Of a DNA stretch of 64,000 nt, positions 53,954 to 64,000 are shown piece by piece (position 1 is the first letter of the stretch; every line of letters begins with the position of its first letter). Origin of the DNA: Asterochloris sp. CNOR1 (lineage: Eukaryota > Chlorophyta > Trebouxiophyceae > Trebouxiales > Trebouxiaceae); assembly GCA_963969365.1 (NCBI GenBank), contig OZ017761.1:2108001-2172000 (forward strand). The letters run 5' to 3'. The position numbers and the translations under genes were made by a program. The notes beneath the pieces were generated by a model, which was not told the DNA's origin, made no database searches, and was given only the letters and a program-made list of their open reading frames with translations.

Positions 53954-56900
53954 ATGGATGCAGCATGGAGCTTCCCAACGTGGATTGTTACCTCCACTTT
54001 CAAGCGCGTCGTGAAATGGCTCCTCAAGAGGCAGGTCGCCAAGGTGACACTACAGGTCCAGGGATGCAGGCGCTGTTTGGTGGCATTTGGCTGCCAAAGA
54101 ATGTTCACACGCCTCCAGAGTGTGCACCTCATCTCCTTGTACAGTCATTCGTGCTGCCAGACATGCAGTCAGCTCAGCAACAATGCTTATAGCAATACAG
54201 CAGTTCCTCAAGCACTTGCTGCTTCTTTTGCACCGGGAGTCGCCATGCTGTTGCCATGCGAGATGCCATGAGGGCCCAACGGTGCTTCGCATGGTGCTGA
54301 GCCTGACGCCATTTAACAGATTGTGTATGCTTGTAGCAACACGTTTACAGGCCAGCTGTGAAGAGCAGCCTGGCGGCTGCAGTTGGGCTGACTGTTGTTC
54401 TCCAGAATGCACGCCGCAATCATGCCCGCCAGCCTCGGAGTGGTGTTCATGGTCTCATGGCTTGAGCTGGCAGTGCCTGGTGCCTGCTGCAGATGCTGAG
54501 GGACAGCTCAGAGCCTGACTTGGGCCCTGTGTGCCTGTACAGGTGCTGCCTGACAGGTCCCTGTGCCCATGCAGATGCTGAAGAACGACCTGGACTTGGA
54601 CCAGCTGGATGCCCAGCTCAGCTCAGGCACTGTGGAGCTGCGCAACCTGCTGCTCAACTGCAAGTACCTCAACGACCAGCTGGTGAGCAGAGGGCTCAGC
54701 GCAGGCAGCATCTGTCTTTGAGGCCTCAGCAGGCTTTGCTGGGGCTCACTTTTCATGGAGATAGATGCTGGTCAGGCCTGGCTCTCGTGGATGGCTGCAC
54801 GCTGGACACCGCAACGATGTAATATAGGCATGGCGCAGGGCTGCACAGCGTGAAGCTTTGCTCTGCCGGACTGCAGAGGCATGCAGCTTGCCGTGCGCTT
54901 GTGCCCTGTGTACTAACTGCGCAGTATGCAACCTATGTCGTGCCAGGCAGGTTCAGCCGCACCTGACACTGCCTCGTGCTGCAGGCATGTCCAGCATGGG
55001 AGATCACAGCGGGTTATGTGGGCAGCCTGAAGGCTGTGGTCCCGCTGGCCTCACTAGCGACCTCGGCTTGCAAGCTGCAGCTGGACGAGACGCTGTTCAC
55101 AGTGCGGCCTGGGGCAGTGGGGGAGGTGGCGGGCACGTGGCGCCCAGAGGAGCGTCCTGCAGCAGGTGGTGACACAGGGGGGGGGGGGGGGAGCATGACC
55201 TGCATGCGTGCTGGCTGAGATGCTGCTCACAGTGTGGCCTGGGCAGGCAGGGGTGCAGTAGGCATGCAGAATGTCCTGCAGCAGGTCGTGATGCAGGGAC
55301 ACAGCTGGCGCCCAGATCTTAGCGTCTGCCTTGGTTGGTGTGTGGCCTGCACAAGCAGCCCAGTCCTGGAGGTGCCGGTGTGCACAGGGGACGCTATCAT
55401 GATTCGTATCACACTGTTAGTAGATGGCATGCATGAGCAGATTTCTGGGGTTGGCAAGCTCATCCATCATAACCCTTGCTTCAAGTACCATTCATTCTAT
55501 TTAGACTTGATTGCTGCCTGCAGGCACAGAGGTTGAGGCCGCTGGACTATCCACAATGTGAAGTGTGATAAGTGCACGTGAATATGCCTGCGCTGGGTGT
55601 TGGCCTGGGCCTTGAGGTTGAGGCCTTCAGACTGTTCGTAGACATCAACGCCATCCTTCTTCCTGCAGATATGGGCGGCTTTGGCCTGGAGGTGGAGGAC
55701 TTTGGGCTGGCGCAGGGCGGCCAGCAGGCCATTGCCAAGTCCGCCAAGTACATCGCGGGGGGCCTGGAGAACCTGCTGCGCAACGTCCAGTTGCAGGTGG
55801 GGCAGGGTAGGGTACCCTCTTTCACCCCTGCTCTGCGATTGCACAGCGCAGCATGTGCTGTGTTTAATGCTTCTATGAATAAGGCAAGGTTTAAGCTTGT
55901 CAACACAGGCACCTGCGTCTTTATTGTCCAAGCACAAGGAAGGACGCGCTGCGTGTGCTTGCTTGGGCTGTGCCTGGGCGCCAAGCCAGCAGCAGGGGGG
56001 CCATTCTTGCTGCCTGGGACCGTGCGCTCTGGCGCAACTGCGGCAGGTGGGAGGGCAGAGCCGGGCAGCGTGACGCAGCTGTAGTGTGGGGCTACCTGAT
56101 GAGCACGCATGGGTTTAGGGCTTAGGACTTAGGGTTGGGGCAGCATCTGCAACCAACTTGCATGGGCCTTGGCTGCTGGAACTCCATTAGGAGTTGCATT
56201 AGATGTTGCAGACGTGTTGACTGCTGAACCTGCATATGAGGTTGGCGCTGGTACTGAACCTGCATGGGAGTTGGGCAGCACAGGCTGACTGCTGGATCTG
56301 CATGAGGGTCTGGCCAACTTGGGAGTTGGTGTCTGTTTTGCCAGTCACAGAACCCTTAGTGGAGTCAGAGGCTGCTGCACCACACGCAACTTCAGCGCGG
56401 GGACTAGCCGCCGCTGGGCATGGATGAAACGTTTGATGTGTGGGTGTGACCTGCCCCACATGGCTGACGGGTCGGACTTGCCAGAGCACAGCCCAGGCAC
56501 ATGCAGCAGGGACCAGTGTACTTGCCGCCTGCACTTGGAGTACCTGCTGACGGTGCTCACAGTCAGCCGGCACCTGCAGGCTACACGGACGACCGTGCGT
56601 GTGGAGCTCCCTGGGTCCCCCGAGCGCCCGCCCTCCCTGCTGGTGCTCAGGCTGGACTCTCTGGCCATGACAGGTGACCCACAAGCTGCTGCCCTCCCAT
56701 GTGTGGTGCATTCTGTGGCCATGACAGGTGAACCAAAGTCTGCTGCCCTCCCAGGGTCGGGGCCCAGACTGGACTGTGCTGCAGGTGTGCTCCTGCAGCT
56801 GTGCTTGGACTGAGCCAGACCTCCATGATGAACCCAGTGACGGGCCTGCGCCTGTGAGCTGTGTGGTCCGGGCCTGGACTCCAGTGCTGTGTGCTCTGCA

Positions 56901-59900
56901 GCGGCGTCCTGGTTCAATTCGCTGCTGCTGCTGGGCCACATGTGTTCATCCGCCTTTGCACTGTGCCTCAGGAAGCTGCACTAGAAGTACTGTTGTGTGC
57001 CCTGCAGGGGCCATGCTGTCTCACAGTCAGGTGGGCCCCATGATGTGGCAGATCTCAGGGCATCCAAGGCTGAACTCGTGCTCTGCGCTATGCAGGCGGT
57101 GGGTTGACCGCCAGGACAACTAGGTGGCCTTTGAAGCGCCCAGTAAGATGCCTGCGCCCATGACTGAACCCCCAGCTTTGCGCTTGCAGGCGGTGCGCTG
57201 ATCAACAGTCAGGTGGCCTCTGATGGGTTGAGTGGTGTGGAGGCCCCCAGGAGCCATGCTGAGGAGCCCATGAGGAAGGAGGTGGCCTTTGAGGGGCTGC
57301 GCGTGGAGTTGTTTGAGGATGTGGCAGATCCTGCTGCAGCTGCTGAGGGCAGCCCGGTGAGTGATGATGTGGCAGGAGTGGTCTTTGTGGGGATCTGAGT
57401 AGTACTGTGGCAAGGATGCTCCTTGTGGGGTTCTGAGACCCTGTGTGCCCCACAAATCGTGCGGCAGCTGCTGAAGGCAGTTAGCTAATGTTTGTCAAGG
57501 TCAGGTAGCATGGGCCTTCCAGCAGTACTCGAGCACCTGCAGAGGGCGGCCAGGGCAGCAAGGTGCATGTGTGAATGCTGAGCATCAGCAGCAGCTGATG
57601 GCAGGCCGGTGCACCCACATCCGGGCCCACATGACATCAGCTGAGTTGCCACCATCAGACATGCAAGCATGCCCTTGGCACTGTTGCATGTGGATGCAGC
57701 AAGCCTAGATGGCTTCACTATCTGCTTCGTCTTCTGAGCAATTGCAACTCCCATTTGGCCCAGTTGTTTCTGCAAACTAAAGGCCAGATGCTGCAGTCTG
57801 TGTGAGGATGCAGCAGAGCCTGCAGCAGCAGGTGCAGGCAGCTCAGCGCCGCGCTGAAACGCTGGCAGTGCTGCAAAGCTTATACGTGCAGGCTGGCAGT
57901 GTGAAACCTTTTATGATGAACTGGTCCTCTGCAGGTGCTGAGCCAGATGCTGGAGGCAGAGGCAGAGTCCCAGCAGCCTGCCAGTGACCTAGAAGACAGC
58001 GCCGTGCTGGTGAACAGCCCCCAGCAGAGCACCCTGTCCCCCTTTGCCTCAGATGGAGCGCAGCGAGGCATGGTGCTGTCTGGGTCAGATGATGAGGACG
58101 GCAGCAACGTCAGCAGGGCAGATGACAACAGGTGGGAGCCTCTGGGATGCTGCTTCCGATCTCAGATGGTACGACCAACCCACTCTGTGGACCGCACTCC
58201 ATCGACGGTTCCCTTTTTCTCGCCCTGCAGGCACGTGGTCGTCTGCAGCCCTACTGGCCTGGGCTGCAGCGGGCGCTTACAGCTCGACATGCAGCTGGCA
58301 GGCGGCCAGGCCCCCGCCCGTCTGAGTGCCCAGCTGACGATGGAGCCCCTGCAGCTGCAGCTGCACCCCCACCACCTGCCCTTGCTGGGGCAGCTGCAGC
58401 AGGGCCTGGCGTCGGCTGCGGTGGGTGGGGGCAGCGGTGGCGCCACCGCTGCCCCTGCCGCTGCCTCTGCTGACAACTCATGGCTGGGGGAACAGGTGGG
58501 GCCGCTGCTGTCTCATGTGGAGCTACTCGCTGCCGAGAAGGAGGGCAGTGTGCTTGGGCAGGACATGCCTCAGCACTTCCTCAGAAGAGCATTGTCCTAT
58601 GGGCGCCTGTTCCTTCTCATGGTGGTCGATCGTGTTTGTAACAGCTGCAACCTACTGAAACCAGCGCCATACTGCCTGACACCTGTGCTGCCTGACACCT
58701 CCTGTGTGATGCTGCTCCTGTGCAGAGCAGCTGCCTTGCTGCCCTGACACTGCTGGTACGTAGCTGCTGCCCCGACACCCTGGTGTATCTCCTTTGCAGC
58801 GCTGCTGCCAGGCTGCCCCGACACCTCCTGTGTGGTGCTGCTGCAGGGTGCTGGGGCGCGCAGCATGCTGCAGGGCATGTTCATGCCCAACTGCGATGCC
58901 CTGGTGGCTGGAGCTCTGAGTGAGAGTCAGCACCATGCTGGTGCTGGCATCAGCGCTCAACCTGGTCGGCAACAGGGGTGAGTTAATAGCCTCTTGCTGC
59001 CGCCAGGGATGTGCATCGGCCATCAGCTGTGCGCTGCCTCGCCTTGTGTGAACGCCGCCAGCCAGGCAGGCCTTGAGCAGGCCTGCAGCCTTCTGCAGGC
59101 TGTGCCAGGCACAGCACAGCGTGTGCCGGCTTTGCTGCCAGTCTGGGACGCCGGCAAGCTGAGGTGTAGCCCTTGCCATATGCACCACACTCCCTTTCAA
59201 GGCTTGTTCCGCCCAATGTACCGCTTGCTTTCCTGCTAGCACTTGCCAAGCATCCCACACGCCCTCTCGAGCCACCACTGACCCCGTGCACAGGTTCTCT
59301 CCCCCTGCTGGCCATTGCCAAGCCTTGTTGCTGCTCCAATGGGCAGCCCATCAGGAAACACAATTGAGCCTGAAGGTACTGTTTCTGAGCTCTCTCAGTT
59401 CTTGCACTGCATGTTGTGCAGGTCAAGTACTGGTACCAGTGGTGGCAGCTCCCCACCTGCTACCGGCACACTTGGTGCTGGCAATGGCACATCATCCCCG
59501 GCCTCCATGTACATGGATTCTCAAAGCATGCTGGGCACCAGTTTCAGGACTCTGGCCAATGGCTTGTCCAGTCTTGGGGCGTCCCTGCAGCCTGCCAGCC
59601 CTCCAGGTGACGTGCTGTATGTGACTGGCCAGCCATCGCGTGGCTGATCTGTGTGCATGAGGTGCCAGGTGTACCAACCTCTGCACCATAACATCGCAAT
59701 CACTCACTTTGCCATTGCGTGTGCAGAGGGCTCAGCTCCTTGGCCGCAGCAGCAGCCATCACCTGACAGTCTGCTCCACCAGCACGACCTCACTGGAGCC
59801 CAGCAGATGCACTGGCAATTTGAGGCCTGTGCCCCCGAGGTTTCCATTGTTCTGTGGTACCCAGATGACCAACAGGTGTGCCCGCCCTGCTCTCCTGCTC

Positions 59901-62900
59901 ATCCTGCTCCTCTCAAGTGTTTTTGAGACACCTTCTCTCTGCAACGTGTTGAAAAGACTCTGGCACGCAACGCAGCTCTTGGTAGAACAAGAGTGAGCTG
60001 CTGCTTGACGAGCTGCTGCATGAAGAGCTGCCCCGACCTGGCCACACTCCCTCAATTGCTTTGTGATGTGGACGGGCCGCAAATCGCTGGCCCCCTTGTG
60101 CCCATCGTGAACTTTTCAATGTCGTCCTTGTCCACAGGCAGCTCATGTGCAAGCACAGCCCCCACAGAGGCGCCATGCCCCCCTGCATCCTTGCTCATCC
60201 GCTACGTGACTCCCACTGCAGGCAGCAGGCGACTCCAGTCCAGAGTACCGCCCGCGCTTCAGTCTTGAGGTCGGCGACCTGCACTTGACTGCAGAGGCCA
60301 CCCCGCACCCGCTAGGCGTTCGGTACAGCCTCAAGCTGTTCCGGCTGGAGGCTGCCGAGCACCTGCCCGTGCCAGCTGGCTATGAGGCTGCTGCTGTCGC
60401 TGCGCAGCTGCAGGAGGTGCGTGGTGGCTCGTCTCAGTCCACTTGGAAGCGCAACTTCTGCACATGCGTAGTGTGTGTCTGTATCAATGACCATTGCAGT
60501 CAGGCCAGCATAGCCCAGACATGAGGAGTCCTCTGGCGTAGCGATTGGTCATGCATCTGCCATCATAGACAGCCACCCTGTAGCTTTGACACCACGTAGC
60601 TTTGCACAGATGTAGTGCACCTTCCGCCGCTGCAGGCCTTGCTATTCCAGAACACACTCGAATTGATGCATTGCCTGTATAACTAGGATAGCTTAGCTGC
60701 CCTGCAGGTGTTCCAGCTGTCAGAGACACACCATACAGGCGTTGGAGGCCTTGCATTTGATGTCAAGGTCTCTCAATGCATATCTAGCATGAGACTCAAC
60801 AGCACTGATGCCCTGCAGGTGGCTCAGGCTGCCAGAAGCGCTGCCTGGGGGCGCTGCGATTCTGCTTGCTCTGAAGTAATGCGTTGCATGATGAATCTTT
60901 ACGGCAGGTGGCCGGGCTGCCGTTGGCGCTGCCCCTTGGCGCTGCAACTTTGCTTGCCCTAATGTACTCCTCTGAAGAGTCAATGTGTAAAGCTGAAGTG
61001 TCTTTGCTGCCCCCGCAGGTGGCCAGGCTGCCAGAGGCGCTGCCCCAGGGCGCTGCAGGGCCCCGTCCTCAGCCCAGCTTCTATGGCCTCTCGCAGCTGC
61101 CCGTGCGCCACAGCATGTACAGCAGCACGCTGAGTCAGCTGTCAATGCTGGGGGCATCCTATGGGCCCCTCGATCCCAGCGGCGTGCACCTCCACCAGAC
61201 ATCAGGCCAGATTCAGGTGGATCTGTTTGTAAACCTATCTTTGCAACAGCAAGGGCCACTGCGGGGCCTTCTGACCTGGCACATGATGGAAGCTCATACA
61301 AGCACTAATGTGTGTTGAGCAGTTGGCCGGGCGGCTGCTTCAAGGCTTGCCATCATCAAGCAGCCTGCAGACTAGGCCAATGTTTCCTGCAGCAGGGCAG
61401 GGAAGACTTGCAGGATTGTGAGCACACTAGCCTCTCATCATCCCTGATGACCCACTGCCCAAGATCTGCCGGTCATGTGTCCGCAGGTGTGGCCTGTGCT
61501 GTGTGTGGCAGGTGGGCGCCGTTCCACAGTGTCTGCCCCCAGCGTCGAGCTGTCCAGCGGCAGTGCCAGGCTGCAGCAGAACGAGCAGAAGCGTGCTGGC
61601 GGGCCCAGCTGCCCCGCTGGCCAGCCTGCTGGGCTCGTCCATGTCAGCCTCAGACCTGTCACCTGCTGGGTCAGCTTCCCCCTGCTCAACAGGCTGCAGG
61701 CCTTTGCCAGCCCCCTCATGCTGGCCCAGGCGCAGGCGCAACAGGCGCAGGCGGCGGCCAAGTCGGCGGTTGCAGACAGGTCTGTGGCTGTGCACAGTGG
61801 TTACTGGTTGGCACGATTGCTGCGTCTGGCGGACGTGTGCTTGCACTGATGCAGGCCTCAGCCAAGCTGGCGGCTGCTGGCCGGGGGGTGGCAGGTGCGT
61901 GGCTGTGCACAGTGTCTGGTGATTGGCACACAGTTGCTGCATCTGGCAGGCTTGGGGTTGCCCAGATGCAAGTCTCGGCCAAGCCAGCGGTCGCCAACAG
62001 GGGTGGCAGGTGTGTGGCTGTGCACCGTGTCTGGTGGCTGGCACCATTGCTGCGTCTGGCAGGCTTGGGCTTGCCCAGGTGCAGTTCTCAGCCAAGCCAG
62101 CAACCGCTGACAGGGTGGTCAAGAGGGTGGCTGTGCTGGGTGAGTGACAGAGTCGCTGTGTCTGGCTGGCTTGTGCTGTCAAAGTTGCAGCTATGCTGAG
62201 TGGGTTGGCACCATACATTGCGACTGATGGGCTTGTCCCTACGTCGTGGCAGGTAGCAGTTGACTCGATGGGAGCTAGACAAGGTGGCAGGTGTGGGGCT
62301 GAGCTGCGTGTGTGGCATGATAGGTGTGTCTGATGGGGTCGTGCTTGCAGGCGCCAGCCAAGCCTTCAGCTGGTTCAGGACTGGGCAGATTGGTGGCTAC
62401 ATCGGCTGCTGCTTGCTGCATTTCACATCAACAGCAGACTGAGGGCTGAGCCTGCTGGTTGTGCCATGTGCGGCAGTGCGTCCCACAGCCTGCCTTGAGC
62501 TAGACAGCCAGGTGACACCAGTGCAAAGCTTGGCTCTGTCCAAGTAATGGTGCCCTCTGTGCCTGTGCAGGCCGCAAGGCAGCGCCAGTGTGAACAGCAT
62601 CCTGGATGATCTGAAGGTGGGCAGCTCTGCGTCACGTTGCTCTGCAGCAGGGTCGGTCTGGCACCCCTTGATGTCAGTGGCCTGCAAATTCCCTGCAGCA
62701 GTCAGGACCTGCATGTCACAGGATCTGTCATTTCCAGTGACATATCTCATGCCCTGCTGGAGCCTCCATCACTTGGCCAGACCCTGGTCAGCCAGGTCAC
62801 CAAGAGTAGGTCACAGTCAGACCCTTGGGTTTCAGCCCTGTACGGGATGTTTGGCTGGTGGTGTACAATGGAACCCATCCCACCTGACTGTGCCTGGCCG

Positions 62901-64000
62901 CGACGCTCTTGGCCCTGCTAGCAGCCTGGCCGCCCCGTGCTGCAGGGGCACAGTGCGCCCCCGCGGCCGCCGCCTGCAGAGCAGGGTCTGTGGGCAGACA
63001 TCAGTGCACCCAACATGTGCGCCCTGCTGCTGTTTCCCACGCTGCCTGGGCCCTCTGGGCTGTCGGAGAGCCCCTTGGAGAGCCACGGCTACACCTGCCT
63101 GGCTGCAGACTTCCTGGCTGTGCCCCGACCTCCTGAGGTGAGGCTGCCGAAACACGAGATGAGGCCAAGTGTCTGTGCAGCTGCGCCAGACCGTTGTGCC
63201 CTTGAGGGGCATGGCAGGCTCTGCAGGTGCAGGTGCAGGGCGCAGACATGCCTCATCACTCCAGCTGTCAGGGGTGTGGTGCCTCAGAGATGGACCTCCA
63301 GCTGTTTGACGGCTAAAATCCCATCGCAGATAGCTTGTGGCAACAACACCTCCAGCTCAAAAGCAAGGCAGGGGCTGCAGTGAGAGTCTGCCAATAGGAA
63401 GGCGCGTCAGCAAACATGCTGGGGCTGTTGCATGTTGGTATCAGTCAAGGCAGTGCCATTAGAGGCTGCGCTTGACCTTTTGATTGAGTGAAGATGCTGC
63501 AGCTGTTGCGGTAAGTGACACCAATACAGTCAGTGAAGGGAGGGTCTGCCAGTAGGACCTAACCTCAGTGAAGTGGTGCTGCTGCTGCTGCTGCTGCGCA
63601 CTGGCGGCACTGCTGTTGTCATTGTACTAAGAGTCTGCCAGCAGGGTCCACCTCAGTGAGGATGCTGCTGCAGGTTGTTGACAAGGGTCGTAGGTGCTAC
63701 GAGCCGATGATACAGATTCGGCCGTTGCCCCCGAGCCATCCCAGCAAAGCCCATGCTGCCTCGAGCAGACTCTGGGGGGCAGACATGGCTGTGGGGCAGG
63801 TCAAGCTGTACCTGCTGGGGCAGGCAGTGGGGACAGCCTCCCTGGGGGGTGTCCAGCTGCAGGCAAGCCCTTTGTGTGACAAGGTGCCCTCACATTAACT
63901 GGCAGGTCAGGGGCGTGGCAGGGCTGGTTCCTGGCATCGGCACTGCCTGCAGTGGTCTCCTTTTGTGGGTTGCTTTGCAGTCTGCATCCCTGACACATTT
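53954..64000 (+). CDS. ATG2: ATG2, autophagy lipid-transfer protein, 3' end outside window
   Basis: Chorein-type bridge protein moving lipids from ER to the growing autophagosome. Well-joined 5' exons: 53954-54034 (ATG), 54575-54682, 54985-55165, 55669-55796, 56580-56673, 57190-57356, 57935-58131 and 58231-58495. They give the hallmark N-terminus TFKRVVKWLLKRQMLKNDLD, then AQLSSGTVELRNLLLN, then AWEITAGYVGSLKAVVPLAS, then KYIAGGLENLLRNVQLQ. Later exons are less sure: about 59428-59607, 59727-59875, 60222-60416, 60708-60767, 61019-61216, about 61488-61780, about 62545-62615, about 62946-63138 and about 63691-63864. They include FEACAPEVSIVLWYPDDQQ, RFSLEVGDLHLTAEA and LWADISAPNMCALLLFP. The chorein wording fits ATG2 better than VPS13. 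Only the N-terminal part is present. Confidence 0.8.
55098..55290 (+). repeat. copy of ATG2 exon 3 end plus donor
   Basis: The exon end cacagtgcggcctgggg..gcgtcctgcagcag|gtggtga (55098-55172) recurs as cacagtgtggcctgggc..tgtcctgcagcag|gtcgtga (55228-55290). Offset is 119-130 bp. Confidence 0.8.
55177..55191 (+). repeat. poly-G tract
   Basis: Fifteen consecutive G, directly behind the exon 3 donor of ATG2 and between the two junction copies. A likely slippage site and a likely place for sequencing error. Confidence 0.85.
56111..56140. repeat. interstitial telomere-like fragment
   Basis: gggtttagggcttaggactt followed by agggttgggg: four degenerate TTTAGGG-like units in an ATG2 intron. Confidence 0.5.
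56662..56758 (+). repeat. 54-bp copy of ATG2 exon 5 donor border
   Basis: tggccatgacaggtgaccca (56662) and tggccatgacaggtgaacca (56716) are each followed by .a.gctgctgccctccca. The first is the real exon end; the second lies inside the intron with an intact donor. Confidence 0.85.
57002..57225 (+). repeat. three copies of ATG2 exon 6 acceptor region
   Basis: Acceptor plus exon-start blocks begin at about 57002 (ctgcaggggccatgctg..cagtcaggtggg), 57091 (tgcaggcggtgggttga..aggtggcctttga) and 57185 (tgcaggcggtgcgctga..cagtcaggtggcctctga). The third is the in-phase exon. Confidence 0.75.
60815..61065 (+). repeat. three copies of an ATG2 acceptor plus exon start
   Basis: gcaggtggc..ggctgcc followed by gcgctgcc....ggcgctgc begins at 60815, 60904 and 61015 (offsets 89 and 111). 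The last leads into the long exon at 61019. Confidence 0.8.
61765..62150 (+). repeat. 115-bp tandem repeat containing an exon border, 4 copies
   Basis: ggctgtgcac or ggctgtgctg begins at 61786, 61901, 62016 and 62129 (115, 115 and 113). Each unit includes gccaag.cagcggt.g..acag followed by g.gtggctgtgcac, where the first is the end of an ATG2 exon (AAKSAVADR) with donor gtctgt. The later three are intronic copies. Confidence 0.85.
63541..63690 (+). repeat. duplicated acceptor block with (GCT)n run
   Basis: gtctgccagtaggacct..cctcagtgaagtggtgctgctgctgctg (63544) and gtctgccagcagggtccacctcagtgaggatgctgctgcag (63633) are diverged copies with an offset of about 89 bp; a weaker one lies at 63386. 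The first has expanded to about six GCT triplets at 63577-63596; the second ends at the real acceptor. Confidence 0.7.

Noticed and set aside
56199-56939. Minus-strand open frame of 246 codons
   Set aside because: Antisense to ATG2 exon 5 and its intron copies; GC-rich sequence gives long open frames by chance, and its peptide is low complexity.
61427-62218. Minus-strand open frame of 263 codons
   Set aside because: It runs antisense through the 115-bp repeat array and ATG2 exon sequence; repeat units that avoid stops explain its length and nothing in it resembles a protein family.
1-64000. Transposons, tRNA or rRNA genes
   Set aside because: No transposase, reverse transcriptase, terminal repeats or cloverleaf-forming tRNA-like sequences were noticed on either strand; a covariance-model search would be needed to exclude tRNAs firmly.

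Overview
This is about 64 kb of nuclear DNA from a eukaryote, most likely a green alga (Chlorophyta, and by overall style a trebouxiophyte such as a Chlorella- or Coccomyxa-like lineage). The signs are moderately GC-rich sequence and very many short exons with gtgagN donors and ctgcag acceptors. There are also plant-type telomere-like fragments (TTTAGGG/CCCTAAA), TGTAA motifs behind two genes, and a gene set typical of algae and plants. The window has no operons, tRNA, rRNA, CRISPR or intact transposon that I can see. Exon models were read by eye from protein similarity, gt/gc..ag borders and reading-frame phase.

Layout. Left part: the 3' two thirds of a class I histone deacetylase (+, enters from the left edge, stop at 4815). 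It converges on SURF1 (-, cytochrome oxidase assembly, 7979 to 5100), which is followed on the same strand by an organellar ribosomal protein uS15 gene (-, 9293 to 8136) and an unidentified gene (-, 10603 to 10120). An 88-residue orphan (+, 11904-12683) and one unidentified minus-strand exon lie at 11.9-12.9 kb. Next comes an MFS transporter (-, 20543 to 14318, 12 exons), head to head with a CRTISO-like FAD oxidoreductase (+, 20906-27301, 14 exons).

Right part: a receptor-like kinase with a beta-trefoil lectin-like ectodomain, one membrane segment and a TKL-type kinase (+, about 28.5-36.8 kb). It is followed by an F-box/LRR-like gene (+, 37.6-38.5 kb) and a BTB-like gene (+, 39.1-41.1 kb). 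An IFRD/PC4 family gene (-, 46833 to 41587) is head to head with an 11-exon gene of unknown family (+, 47064-52982). A small coiled-coil gene (-, 53885 to 53231) is separated by only 68 bp from the start of ATG2 (+, 53954, running off the right edge).

The genes are ordinary housekeeping genes and do not form one pathway, apart from the receptor kinase, whose architecture is unusual for an alga. The striking signal is structural. At more than a dozen exons the exon-intron junction, meaning the exon end plus its donor or the acceptor plus the exon start, has been copied in tandem one to three times into the neighbouring intron, in at least six genes. The copies are diverged, frameshifted or interrupted by stops, so the introns appear to be growing by junction-anchored duplication and carry decoy splice sites. 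A second signal is an apparent excess of GC-AG introns (four supported by phase, one candidate), all with the donor CAG|GCAAG.
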